Source: Flavobacterium nitrogenifigens (GTDB lineage Bacteria; Bacteroidota; Bacteroidia; Flavobacteriales; Flavobacteriaceae). From it: a DNA stretch of 64,000 nucleotides. Positions 25,474-33,939 of this stretch are shown here, piece by piece. How positions within the stretch are numbered: position 1 is the first letter of the stretch; the number at the start of each line of letters is the position of its first letter. The notes under the pieces are model-generated. The model was given only the letters and a program-made list of their open reading frames with translations, had not been told where the DNA came from and did not search any database. Position numbers and translations under genes: made by a program. The stretch lies in the NCBI RefSeq assembly GCF_003254565.1, contig NZ_QJRI01000176.1, positions 1-64,000 of the forward strand. Direction: 5' to 3'.

Positions 25474-25881
25474 TCACTTAGAATCCGATTCCACCTCAAA
25501 CAACTGCACCTGATTTTTCAATCGGTCAATCAACAAATTCATCATACGTTTATTCAAATCAGAAGAATTCTTAATATAGGTATTGTATTCGTCAACTGTA
25601 AAAAGCGCCATTACAATTCCTTTTAATGAATTTCTGAATTTAATGTCTTTTTGAATGGAATTTTCGATGGTCTGAAGTTTCTTTTCAACCGAATAAGAAT
25701 AAAAATCAGGTTTATTTTTGTTTACGTAATTAATAAAAACGGCAATGAACAAGTCGTTTTGCAATTTTAAAATAGGCCTGATGGTCTGGTTTTGAAAGAT
25801 CTCATCTGCTGAAGATTGAGCACTTACGGTTCCTAAAGTTTCGCCTCTGAATTCTTTTAAAAAGGTGTCTCTATCTTCCAT
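25474..25881 (-). CDS. Conserved small Flavobacteria protein, unknown function
   Basis: 135 aa, mostly helical. It begins DTFLKEFRGETLGTVSA and ends KRMMNLLIDRLKNQVQLFEVE. I recall homologues in Flavobacteria sometimes labelled glyoxalase, but nothing of the VOC fold is visible here. No signal peptide. It may be an operon partner of the gene at 25001. Confidence 0.65.
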   Translation of the reverse strand: MEDRDTFLKEFRGETLGTVSAQSSADEIFQNQTIRPILKLQNDLFIAVFINYVNKNKPDFYSYSVEKKLQTIENSIQKDIKFRNSLKGIVMALFTVDEYNTYIKNSSDLNKRMMNLLIDRLKNQVQLFEVESDSK

Positions 25882-25962
25882 GGTATTTGTTTTAAGTTTT
25901 TCTTAAAGTTAAAGAAATAATCCCACAGTAAAAACCTATTTTTGTTTTTCTAAAAATAAATT

Positions 25963-26382
25963 ATGCGATTATTTCTGTTTTTATGCTTATTACTAGCTTC
26001 TTGCAATTCTAAAGAAGATAAAGAAAAATACAATCGTCAATTATATCGTGCTGTAAATAATAAAGATACGGCAGTTCTTGATATTCATATAAATGACAAA
26101 CGTTTTTATGGACGTTATGAAATCAATCATTACGGAACTGGAAAAGATTCTGGGGATGTTAGAGGTGATTTAAGAGGCGATACACTGAGAGGCGATTATC
26201 ATTATATTTCTTTCGGCGGAGCTTGGAAAAGAGTTCCTTTAGCGCTTTTAAAGAAAGACGACAAACTTTATTTAGGAAAAGGAGTAATTGGAACTTATTT
26301 TAATCTTCCTTGCTACGTTCCAGAAGTTCCAATTGAATATCAAAATCCTGAGTTTCTTTTTGAGAAAATAGAGAAGGAGTGA
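25963..26382 (+). CDS. Lipoprotein of unknown function
   Basis: 139 aa. The short hydrophobic leader ends in the lipobox LLLASC, so the mature N-terminal Cys is at about residue 14. The mature part begins NSKEDKEKYNRQLYRAVNNKD. It has a charged repeat-like stretch (GDVRGDLRGDTLRGDYHY). No family recognised. It faces the mscS gene across a complex repeat block. Confidence 0.7.
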   Translation: MRLFLFLCLLLASCNSKEDKEKYNRQLYRAVNNKDTAVLDIHINDKRFYGRYEINHYGTGKDSGDVRGDLRGDTLRGDYHYISFGGAWKRVPLALLKKDDKLYLGKGVIGTYFNLPCYVPEVPIEYQNPEFLFEKIEKE

Positions 26383-26388
26383 GGGTTT

Positions 26389-26618
26389 GTTTCAAGTTTC
26401 AAGTTTCAAGTTTCAAGTTTCAAGTTGAATGGCTTGTGTGTTTTACCGCAATCCCGATAGCTATCGGGAGCAAGTTTTTTTGATATACTAAACCTATAAA
26501 AACGCAAAGTTCGCAAAGCTTTATGTAAAAACTTTGCGAACCTTGCGTAAATCTTAGCGTACTTTGCGGTTAAATATGCACACGCTATATCAACTTGAAA
26601 CCTGAAACTTGAAACAAA
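26389..26618. repeat. Nested repeat block between converging genes (GTTTCAAG copy 2)
   Basis: The outer arms are five tandem GTTTCAA heptamers (26389-26423) and CAACTTGAAACCTGAAAC (26591-26608). Between them lie TCCCGATAGCTATCGGGA at 26452-26469 (18-bp perfect palindrome), then an inverted pair of 17 bp, ACGCAAAGTTCGCAAAG (26502-26518) and CTTTGCGAACCTTGCGT (26532-26548), with one mismatch, and CTTTGCGGTTAAAT (26562-26575). The block fills the gap between the lipoprotein and mscS stops. Confidence 0.88.
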
Positions 26619-26620
26619 AC

Positions 26621-27868
26621 CTAACTTAACGTAGAAGGCAATTCAAAAATTTCAAGATCAAAATATCTTACAGATGCCATTACGTGGTCAAAAATATCGG
26701 CCATGATATATTCGTAATTGGCCCAACGTTTATCGCTAGAAAAAACATAAATTTCCAACGGAACTCCGTGTGCGGTTGATTGCAGCTGTCGGCACATGAT
26801 ATGCATATTTTTATTCAATCCCGGATGGTCATGTAAATATTGCATAATGTATTTTCTAAACAATCCTAAATTGGTCATATTTCGGCCATTTAGCGAAAGC
26901 GTTTTATCAATTCCTCTAAGATCATTGTATCGATCAATTTCCGCTTGACGACTGTCTATATAAGAAGTAATCAATTGAACTTTTCGCAATTGATGCAAAT
27001 CTTCATCCTTTAAAAAACGAATTGTACTGCTCTTTATTAAAACATGTCTTTTGATGCGTCTTCCATCAGATTTTTGCATTCCGCGCCAGTTCTGAAACGA
27101 ATCTGAACTTAAAGCGTACGTTGGAATTGTAGTAATGGTGTTGTCAAAATTTCGAACTTTTACCGTTGTCAAATTGATTTCGATAACATCTCCATCTGCT
27201 CCAAATTTGTCCATTGTAATCCAGTCGCCAATACGAACCATATCGTTTATCGCCACCTGAACACTCGAAACAAATCCAAGGATTGTGTCTCTGAAAATTA
27301 AGATGATAATTGCCGAAAGTGTTCCAAGAATGGTTAAAAGTTCGCCTTTTTTTATTCCGAATAAAGTCGAAATAATCATGGCGACTCCAAAAATCCAAAG
27401 CACAATCATAATAACCTGAACAAAACTATCAATTGGTTTGTCGCTATATTCTGGTTTTTGTTTTAAATAATCGCGTAACGAATTAAAAACAGTTCGAACA
27501 ATCCATAATCCAAGCAATACAATATAGATACCTACAATTTTTCCGAAAATCGATTCCCAATATTCGTATTTGTCTAGAATAACGGGAACCGCTTTATAAA
27601 TAAAGAAAAACGGAATTAAATAAGCGGTATATCTTGTTGTTTTGTTCTGGATTAGATAATCGTCAAACTTTGTTTTGGTGCGCTGTGCAAAAACAGCAGT
27701 TAAAGTGACCAAAAGAAATTTGGCTGCGTAATAAATCACGTAAGCCAGTGCTATTAAAATAGCAATATTAAAGATCAGGCTGGTATAAGACGCTACATTG
27801 CGACTCATTCCCCATTCTCTAAAAATAGGATATAAAAAGTTAAATATTTTCTCCAAAAACTTATGCAT
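26621..27868 (-). CDS. Small-conductance mechanosensitive channel (MscS family)
   Basis: 415 aa, like YbdG/YnaI-size channels. Several predicted membrane helices lie in the first 200 residues. The MscS pore segment is around TLGTLSAIIILIFRDTILGFVSSVQVA and is followed by the beta domain (NDMVRIGDWITMDKFGADGDVIEINLTTVKVRNFDNTITTIPTY, each part a conserved block). A long C-terminal domain follows. It opens under membrane tension to release solutes during osmotic downshock. Its start overlaps the stop of the DUF3817 gene by 8 bp. Confidence 0.9.
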   Translation of the reverse strand: MHKFLEKIFNFLYPIFREWGMSRNVASYTSLIFNIAILIALAYVIYYAAKFLLVTLTAVFAQRTKTKFDDYLIQNKTTRYTAYLIPFFFIYKAVPVILDKYEYWESIFGKIVGIYIVLLGLWIVRTVFNSLRDYLKQKPEYSDKPIDSFVQVIMIVLWIFGVAMIISTLFGIKKGELLTILGTLSAIIILIFRDTILGFVSSVQVAINDMVRIGDWITMDKFGADGDVIEINLTTVKVRNFDNTITTIPTYALSSDSFQNWRGMQKSDGRRIKRHVLIKSSTIRFLKDEDLHQLRKVQLITSYIDSRQAEIDRYNDLRGIDKTLSLNGRNMTNLGLFRKYIMQYLHDHPGLNKNMHIMCRQLQSTAHGVPLEIYVFSSDKRWANYEYIMADIFDHVMASVRYFDLEIFELPSTLS

Positions 27869-28154
27869 TTGCTTTAGTTTCTAAATATTTTTTCTCGATG
27901 TAAAAAGTTCCAAACGGAATAAGAGAAGCAACTAGAATGATTGCAAAAGTTTTTAAATCCCAATTCATTGATTTTTTCAATAAAAAGGCTAAAAGAATGT
28001 ATCCGATAAATAAAACACCGTGTGTCATTCCTAACGGACGTAATAATGTATGGTAAAGTTCAGGATTTGTATTTTGAACGATGAACATATTAGCAAATAA
28101 CACTAAATAAGAGATTCCCTCTAAAATGGCAGTAACTTTGAAAATCTTGAGCAT
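27861..28154 (-). CDS. DUF3817 membrane protein
   Basis: 97 aa with three predicted helices. FKVTAILEGISYLVLFANMF at the start, then LRPLGMTHGVLFIGYILLAFLL, is the DUF3817 signature. The function is unknown. It overlaps the mscS start by 8 bp, so the two are translationally coupled. Confidence 0.85.
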   Translation of the reverse strand: MLKIFKVTAILEGISYLVLFANMFIVQNTNPELYHTLLRPLGMTHGVLFIGYILLAFLLKKSMNWDLKTFAIILVASLIPFGTFYIEKKYLETKANA

Positions 28155-28295
28155 GTATATATTTTTTAAGTTTTATGCCAGCAAAATTAAGGATTCTGGA
28201 TTGATTTTAGGATTTAAAAATTCAAAATTAACAAGGCTTAGATAGGCTGAAAATTGGGATTTGGAATTTAAAATTTTGAAAATTATCTTTACTCT

Positions 28296-28829
28296 ATGAG
28301 TAAAAGAGATTTAAAAAAATATTTAGGCGAATTAACAAAAGAGCAATTAGAGGAACAATTGGTAGAATTGTACGAGAAATTTGCTCCTGTAAAAGTATAT
28401 TATGACTTTGTTTTTAACCCAAAAGAAGATAAATTGATTCAGGAGGCCAAGGTCAAAATCTCTCACGAATATTTCCCAATTAAAAAACCGGGAGCAAAAT
28501 GGCGTCCGAAAGCCAAAATGAGAAGATCGGTTGCTCAAAAATTGATTAAACATTTTATGATGTTAGGCGTAGATTCCTATATTGTAGCCGATATTATGCT
28601 TTACAATATCGAAATAGCGCAAAAGTTTTCTTCGCAAAATTTAATCAAGCAGGAATTGTTTTACAAAAGCTTCTTGAATTCTTTTGAGCAAGCGGTAAAT
28701 TATATTGTTTCAAACGGAATTTTTAATGATTTTAAATTGCGAATTAACGCGATTCAGAACGAAACATCGGAGCAAAAATGGAGAAATAAGTACAATTTTG
28801 AGGCAATTTTGGAGAAAATCGACTACTAA
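28296..28829 (+). CDS. DUF6155-family protein
   Basis: 177 aa, charged and helical, with no signal peptide. It starts MSKRDLKKYLGELTKEQLEEQLVELYEKF and includes KISHEYFPIKKPGAKWRPKAKMRRSVAQ, split across the family core. The function is unknown. It is followed 109 bp later by a helicase gene on the same strand. Confidence 0.75.
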   Translation: MSKRDLKKYLGELTKEQLEEQLVELYEKFAPVKVYYDFVFNPKEDKLIQEAKVKISHEYFPIKKPGAKWRPKAKMRRSVAQKLIKHFMMLGVDSYIVADIMLYNIEIAQKFSSQNLIKQELFYKSFLNSFEQAVNYIVSNGIFNDFKLRINAIQNETSEQKWRNKYNFEAILEKIDY

Positions 28830-28938
28830 AACCCTTTCTCATAAAAAATCTTTATTCAAAAAAAACATTTATTTTAAGTTAAAAGAAGATGAATAACTGT
28901 TTTTTCGATGTATTTTTGCAAAAATCCAAAAATAAACA

Positions 28939-30474
28939 ATGTCTCAAACTTTAGAAATACAAAGAGAAGATAAAAAAGAACTGTATGCATACCAAAAAGG
29001 CGATATTGACGCTATTTTTGACCGTTTAGATAATGCTCCTCCGAAACACCACTTACTGTATCAGCTTCCAACTGGAGGAGGAAAAACAGTAATATTTTCT
29101 GAAATCGTACGCCGCTATTTGTCTCATAATGATAAAAAAGTGGTTGTTTTAACGCACCGTATTGAACTTTGTAAACAAACTTCAAAAATGTTAACAGGTT
29201 TTGGCGTTACAAACAAAATAATCAATAGTAAAGTAAAAGAATTGCCAGACCAGAATGATTTTTCATGTTTCGTTGCAATGGTTGAAACTTTAAAAAACCG
29301 TATTAATGATGAAAAACTTCATCTGGACAATATTGGTTTGGTTATTATTGATGAGGCACACTACAACTCATTTAGAAAATTATTAAACTCATTCAAAAAT
29401 GCTTTTATCCTTGGAGTAACAGCAACACCTTTGAGTTCAAATATAAAATTACCAATGCACCAAAGCTACCACGAACTTATTGTGGGTGATACAATTGGTT
29501 CATTAATCGAAAAAGGTTTCTTAGCAAAAGCAACAACTTATAGCTACGATGTTGGTTTGACTTCGTTAAAAGTGGGTATCAATGGAGATTATACTGTTAA
29601 ATCTTCAGACGATTTATATACGAATACTTTGATGCAGGAAAAACTGCTTCATGCGTATACAGAACGTTCTTTAGGAAAGAAAACTTTGATTTTCAATAAC
29701 GGTATTCATACTTCATTATATGTATATGAAACGTTTAGAGAAGCAGGTTACGATATTCGCCACTTAGACAACACCAGTAGTTCTGAAGAGCGTAAAGACA
29801 TTTTGCAATGGTTTAAGAAGACTCCGGATGCCATTTTGACTTCGGTCGGAATTTTAACAACTGGTTTTGACGAGCCAACTGTAGAAACGATTATCTTAAA
29901 CAGAGCAACAAAATCGTTGACTTTATATTTCCAAATGATTGGTCGTGGTTCTCGTAAATTGCCTGGAAAAGATGAATTTACAGTTATCGATTTAGGTAAC
30001 AATGCTGCTCGTTTTGGTTTATGGAGTGATCCTGTAAACTGGCAGCATATTTTTAAATCGCCAGAGTTTTACTTAGAAAACTTGCGTGATGACCACGAAA
30101 TCGAGATGTTCTTTAAATACAGCATGCCGCCAGAATTGCGAGCAAAATTCAGTAAAACGGCCGATGTTAGTTTTGATGTTGATGAAGAACATAAATTAAT
30201 CATCAAACAAAATCTTCGCTCTAAAGTTGTTTTAGATAAATCTCTAGATCAGCATGCAGGAATGTGTGTAGATAATACAGAAACGCTTCAGGAGGCAAAA
30301 ATGTTGGCTAAAGAATTAGAAGATGATATCGAAGATCGTATCAAACGTTATTCTAAATGTTTGAGCCAATGCAGTAAAAACTATCGCGAATGGCTGGTTG
30401 ACGATTACAAACAAAGATTAACTTTATTAATTGGTAAAAAATATCGTGAGAAAATCATGAACGAACCGGATTGA
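28939..30474 (+). CDS. DEAD/DEAH-type superfamily 2 helicase
   Basis: 511 aa. Motif I is LPTGGGKT (43-50), motif II IIDEAHYN, motif III GVTATPL, and motif VI QMIGRGSRKLPGK. The domain layout is close to the Type III restriction/UvrB-like helicases (Res subunit) but stands alone with no methylase or nuclease gene. A C-terminal cysteine-bearing tail (about 440-511) is unassigned. The likely role is nucleic-acid unwinding or translocation; what it acts on is unknown. Confidence 0.87.
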   Translation: MSQTLEIQREDKKELYAYQKGDIDAIFDRLDNAPPKHHLLYQLPTGGGKTVIFSEIVRRYLSHNDKKVVVLTHRIELCKQTSKMLTGFGVTNKIINSKVKELPDQNDFSCFVAMVETLKNRINDEKLHLDNIGLVIIDEAHYNSFRKLLNSFKNAFILGVTATPLSSNIKLPMHQSYHELIVGDTIGSLIEKGFLAKATTYSYDVGLTSLKVGINGDYTVKSSDDLYTNTLMQEKLLHAYTERSLGKKTLIFNNGIHTSLYVYETFREAGYDIRHLDNTSSSEERKDILQWFKKTPDAILTSVGILTTGFDEPTVETIILNRATKSLTLYFQMIGRGSRKLPGKDEFTVIDLGNNAARFGLWSDPVNWQHIFKSPEFYLENLRDDHEIEMFFKYSMPPELRAKFSKTADVSFDVDEEHKLIIKQNLRSKVVLDKSLDQHAGMCVDNTETLQEAKMLAKELEDDIEDRIKRYSKCLSQCSKNYREWLVDDYKQRLTLLIGKKYREKIMNEPD

Positions 30475-30490
30475 TAATTTAAAGTTTTAT

Positions 30491-30631
30491 TTGTTTCAGG
30501 TTTCATGTTTCAAGTTGTTGGAATCTAAAACAGTAACATAATTTATAAAAGGAGAAATAGCATTTCATAGTAAATGTAATTTCTCCTTTCAACTTATTAA
30601 GTTTTTTGGTGTAACTTGAAACCTGAAACTT
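30491..30631. repeat. GTTTCAAG element, copy 3, around an internal terminator
   Basis: The outer arms GTTTCAGGTTTCATGTTTCAAG (30493-30514, 22 bp, not fully written as one repeated word) and AACTTGAAACCTGAAACTT (30613-30631) enclose the hairpin AAAGGAGAAAT / ATTTCTCCTTT (30548-30589). It lies between two helicase genes transcribed in the same direction. Confidence 0.8.
30548..30589 (+). terminator. Hairpin AAAGGAGAAAT / ATTTCTCCTTT after the first helicase gene
   Basis: An 11-bp stem with an internal CATTT/AAATG second stem. A T-rich stretch follows only loosely, so it is a probable rather than certain terminator. Confidence 0.6.
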
Positions 30632-30679
30632 AACCCGAGGCAGAATGCCGAACGGGCGAAGCAAACAAAATTAAAGAAT

Positions 30680-32014
30680 ATGTCTAAACCATTCTCAACA
30701 TTAGGAATTTCAGCTCCAATTTTAAAAGCTTTAAGCGAATTAAACATTGTTGAACCAACAGAAATTCAGCAAAAAACAATTCCGTTATTTTTGAGCGAAA
30801 CCCATGATATTGTTGGTTTAGCCAAAACAGGAACTGGAAAAACAGCCGCTTTTGGATTGCCTTTATTACAATTGGTAAATGCAGAATCGACAACCGTTCA
30901 AGCTGTAATTTTGGTTCCAACGAGAGAATTAGGGCAACAGATTTTTAGAAACTTAGAAAGTTTTTCAAAATATATTCCGAGTATCTCAATTGCGTCAGTT
31001 TGTGGAGGAACTCCAATAAAACCTCAAATCGAAAGATTAAAAGAAGGTGCCCAGATTGTAGTAGCAACTCCTGGACGTTTAATCGATTTGATTCAGCGAA
31101 AAGCAATTGACATCAAGAAAGCTGAATATTTAGTTTTAGATGAAGCTGACGAAATGGTAGCTATTCTTAAAGAAAGTTTAGACGAAATTGTTGCTGAACT
31201 ACCTAAAAAGCATCGCACGTTATTGTTCTCAGCAACACTTCCAGGAACAATTAAACAATTGATTCAGAATTATTTGAATAAAAATGTAGTTCAGATAAGC
31301 GCTAGCATGGAAACTGTTGGTAATGAAGGAATTGATCACGAATACATCGTAGTTGATCCAATTGAAAAACTGGAAGTTTTAATGCATTTCTTAAATTCTA
31401 GAGACGGCGAAAGAGGTATTATTTTCTGTAAAACCAAAGCTGCTGTAAATAAATTAGCCAAAAATCTGGCAATTAACAAATTCTCATCGGGAGCGCTTCA
31501 CGGAAGTTTGACACAAGGTATTCGTGACCGAATTATGGAGCAGTTTCGTGAAGGTCATATTAATATCTTGGTTGCAACCGATTTGGCAGCGAGAGGAATT
31601 GATGTAAAAGAAATCTCGTATGTCATTAATTATCATTTGCCTGACACTTACGAAAATTACGTTCATAGAAGCGGAAGAACGGCAAGGGCAGGAGCAAAAG
31701 GGCTTTCATTAACTGTTTTACAGCAGGAAGAAGTTTTTGAAATTGCTGATTTTGAAAGAGAATTAGGAATTAAGTTCTCTGAATTTAAAAAGCCTTCAGC
31801 AGCAAGTGTAGAAGAAAATAATATGCTTTTGTGGGCCAGACAAATCTTCAAAACAAAACCAAATCACGAACTTTCTGCAGATTTAAAAACGAAAGTAAAA
31901 ACAGTTTTTCACCATTTAACGAAAGACGAACTAATCGAGAAATTAATGGCAAGTTATGTCTTACAGAACAAAATCGATATAGTTGAAAAAACAGTTAAAA
32001 AATTCAAAAAGTAA
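30680..32014 (+). CDS. DEAD-box RNA helicase
   Basis: 444 aa. All motifs are present: Q motif region (GISAPILKALSELNIVEPTEIQQKTIP split across it), motif I AKTGTGKT, Ia PTRELGQQ, II VLDEADEM, III SATLP, V VATDLAARGID and VI HRSGRTARAG. The C-terminus has no arginine-rich or DbpA-type tail beyond a lysine-rich end. The role is RNA remodelling, probably ribosome assembly or mRNA turnover; the particular substrate is not visible. Confidence 0.93.
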   Translation: MSKPFSTLGISAPILKALSELNIVEPTEIQQKTIPLFLSETHDIVGLAKTGTGKTAAFGLPLLQLVNAESTTVQAVILVPTRELGQQIFRNLESFSKYIPSISIASVCGGTPIKPQIERLKEGAQIVVATPGRLIDLIQRKAIDIKKAEYLVLDEADEMVAILKESLDEIVAELPKKHRTLLFSATLPGTIKQLIQNYLNKNVVQISASMETVGNEGIDHEYIVVDPIEKLEVLMHFLNSRDGERGIIFCKTKAAVNKLAKNLAINKFSSGALHGSLTQGIRDRIMEQFREGHINILVATDLAARGIDVKEISYVINYHLPDTYENYVHRSGRTARAGAKGLSLTVLQQEEVFEIADFERELGIKFSEFKKPSAASVEENNMLLWARQIFKTKPNHELSADLKTKVKTVFHHLTKDELIEKLMASYVLQNKIDIVEKTVKKFKK

Positions 32015-32095
32015 TAAATATGACAATTGTCATTGTCTATTAAAGTTGTATATTTATAAGGAATTATTTTATAATCCTACTTAATTACAACATAT

Positions 32096-33361
32096 ATGAA
32101 AATAGTCATTATTGGAGGTGGGTTTGCAGGAATTAATCTTGCAAAAGAACTTGTAAATCAGCCTCAAATACAAGTAACACTTGTCGACAAGAATAATTAT
32201 AACTTTTTTCCACCACTTATATATCAGGTTGCAACAGCATTTTTAGAGCCTTCGAGCATTAGTTATCCCTTTAGAAAATTTTTTGCCGGCAAAAAGAATC
32301 TTAGTTTCCGTTTAGGCGAATTATTATCTGTTTCTCCAGCAGAAAAGAAAATTACTTTAAGCAATGGAGAGTTAGAATACGATTACCTTGTTTTTGCCAC
32401 TGGTGCAGAAACAAGTTATTTTGGCATGGAAAACGTGATGAAAAACGCCATTCCGATGAAAACCTTAAATGATGCCATCGTAATGCGTAACACATTGCTT
32501 AAAAATCTTGAAAAAGCTGCTATTTGCAAAGATATTCGCAAACGTCGTAAATTATTAACGATTGTTGTCGCTGGAGGTGGACCAACTGGAGTTGAAGTTT
32601 CGGGAATGTTTGCCGAAATGAGGAAAAATATTTTATTAAAAGAATATCCAGAATTGGAAACATCTGCGAGTAATGTTTACTTAGTCGATGGAGGAGATGC
32701 TCTATTGGCACCAATGAGCAAAGAATCGCAAAAAGATACTCTCGAAGCGCTTACAAAACTTGGTGTTGTTGTAAAACTGCATACTCGTGTTGTTGATTAT
32801 GTCGATGATACAGTACATTTTGAAAACGGAGAAACTATCAAAACCAAAAACTTAATTTGGGCTGCAGGAGTTTCTGCCAAGATTTTCGAAGGAATGCCAA
32901 AGGAAAGTTATGGACGTGGCCGTAGAATGGCAACCGATGAATTCAACAAAGTAAATGGTGTAGACCATATTTTTGCCATTGGTGATACCGCAATTGCTGC
33001 AGGCGATAAAAATTTCCCAGACGGACACCCGCAAGTGGCGCAAGTAGCTATTCAGCAAGGTTTAAATCTGGCTAAGAATTTTAAAGCCATGGTTGCCAAT
33101 AAACCTCTTAACCCTTTTGCTTACAAAGATAAAGGATCAATGGCAATTATCGGAAAAGCAAAAGCTGTTGTAGATTTGCCAAGTCCAAAATGGCATTTTA
33201 AAGGTTTCTTTGCTTGGATCATCTGGCTGTTTATCCACCTGATCTCTTTGATCACATACAGAAACAGATTAAATACTTTCTGGAACTGGATGGTAGCATA
33301 TTTCGCAAAAGATCAATCGCTTAGAATGATTATTCGTCCAGATAAAAAGACACAGAATTAA
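32096..33361 (+). CDS. ndh: Type II NADH:quinone dehydrogenase (NDH-2)
   Basis: 421 aa. FAD loop IIGGGFAGINLAKEL (6-20) and NAD loop VVAGGGPTGVEVSGMFAEM near residue 155. The C-terminal amphipathic/hydrophobic segment FFAWIIWLFIHLISLITY anchors it to the membrane. It oxidises NADH and reduces quinone without pumping protons. Start at 32096; stands alone. A terminator nested in ATTCCAAATTCC words follows. Confidence 0.9.
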   Translation: MKIVIIGGGFAGINLAKELVNQPQIQVTLVDKNNYNFFPPLIYQVATAFLEPSSISYPFRKFFAGKKNLSFRLGELLSVSPAEKKITLSNGELEYDYLVFATGAETSYFGMENVMKNAIPMKTLNDAIVMRNTLLKNLEKAAICKDIRKRRKLLTIVVAGGGPTGVEVSGMFAEMRKNILLKEYPELETSASNVYLVDGGDALLAPMSKESQKDTLEALTKLGVVVKLHTRVVDYVDDTVHFENGETIKTKNLIWAAGVSAKIFEGMPKESYGRGRRMATDEFNKVNGVDHIFAIGDTAIAAGDKNFPDGHPQVAQVAIQQGLNLAKNFKAMVANKPLNPFAYKDKGSMAIIGKAKAVVDLPSPKWHFKGFFAWIIWLFIHLISLITYRNRLNTFWNWMVAYFAKDQSLRMIIRPDKKTQN

Positions 33362-33369
33362 AATTATAG

Positions 33370-33495
33370 AAATTCCAATATTGAAATTCCAAATTCCAAA
33401 GCTGGAAAGCTTTAAATATTAAAAAAGGCAAAAAACACTTGTTTTTTGCCTTTTTTATTTTTCAACAAATTGGAATTTGGAATTTTAAAAATTTG
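33370..33495. repeat. ATTCCAAATTCC-family arms around a terminator
   Basis: ATTCCAATATTGAAATTCCAA on the left and TTGGAATTTGGAATTTTAAA on the right enclose the hairpin at 33423-33454. The block lies between the converging ndh and DUF4242 genes. Confidence 0.75.
33423..33454. terminator. Bidirectional intrinsic terminator between ndh and the DUF4242 gene
   Basis: AAAAGGCAAAAAAC / GTTTTTTGCCTTTT (14 bp) with a 4-nt loop, A tract on one side and T tract on the other. Confidence 0.9.
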
Positions 33496-33507
33496 AAAAT
33501 TAACCAT

Positions 33508-33780
33508 TTATTCCGCTGTAGTTGGGTCGATTATCCCTGTGACCTGATTTACTGAGTTGGCAGGAAAACCTCCTAATTTAGCATGTTCATAAACCATTTC
33601 TTCATTTGGTGCTATATAAATACAATACAATTTATCGTTTGTAATATAGCTGTTTACCCATTGAATTTGAGTTCCTAGTTGATTAAGTACACCGCAGGAA
33701 GCCTGTGAAATACTTTTTAATTGATCAGATGTAAGTTTACCAGCATTTGGGATTTCTCTTTCAATAACATATTTAGGCAT
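33508..33780 (-). CDS. DUF4242-family small protein (SCO4226-like)
   Basis: About 90 aa from the ATG at 33780 (MPKYVIEREIPNAGK). The open frame extends to 33855 but those residues have no homology feel. The core PKYVIEREIPNAGKLT, then QWVNSYITNDKLYCIYIAPNEEMVYEHAKLGGFP, is split over the DUF4242 ferredoxin-like fold. One SCO4226-type homologue binds nickel, but this is not a claim for this protein. Confidence 0.78.
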   Translation of the reverse strand: MPKYVIEREIPNAGKLTSDQLKSISQASCGVLNQLGTQIQWVNSYITNDKLYCIYIAPNEEMVYEHAKLGGFPANSVNQVTGIIDPTTAE

Positions 33781-33939
33781 AATCTTTAAAAATTTATTCC
33801 TACTCATGTGGCTTTTCGGTTTCGCCCCGTTTTTAAAATGGTTTCTGGATTCCATTCCATTTTATGCCCTATAAAATTACAGAAATAAAACCGCAAAATC
33901 AATTATTACGTTTTGATTTTTAATTACTTACAATCTATA

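Noticed and set aside
26389..26423. CRISPR array from tandem GTTTCAA units
   Set aside because: Seven-base units with no spacers and no cas genes; this is a simple tandem heptamer.
28939..30474. Restriction-modification or defence system around the Res-like helicase
   Set aside because: No methylase, nuclease or specificity gene is near; neighbours are a DUF6155 gene and a DEAD-box helicase.
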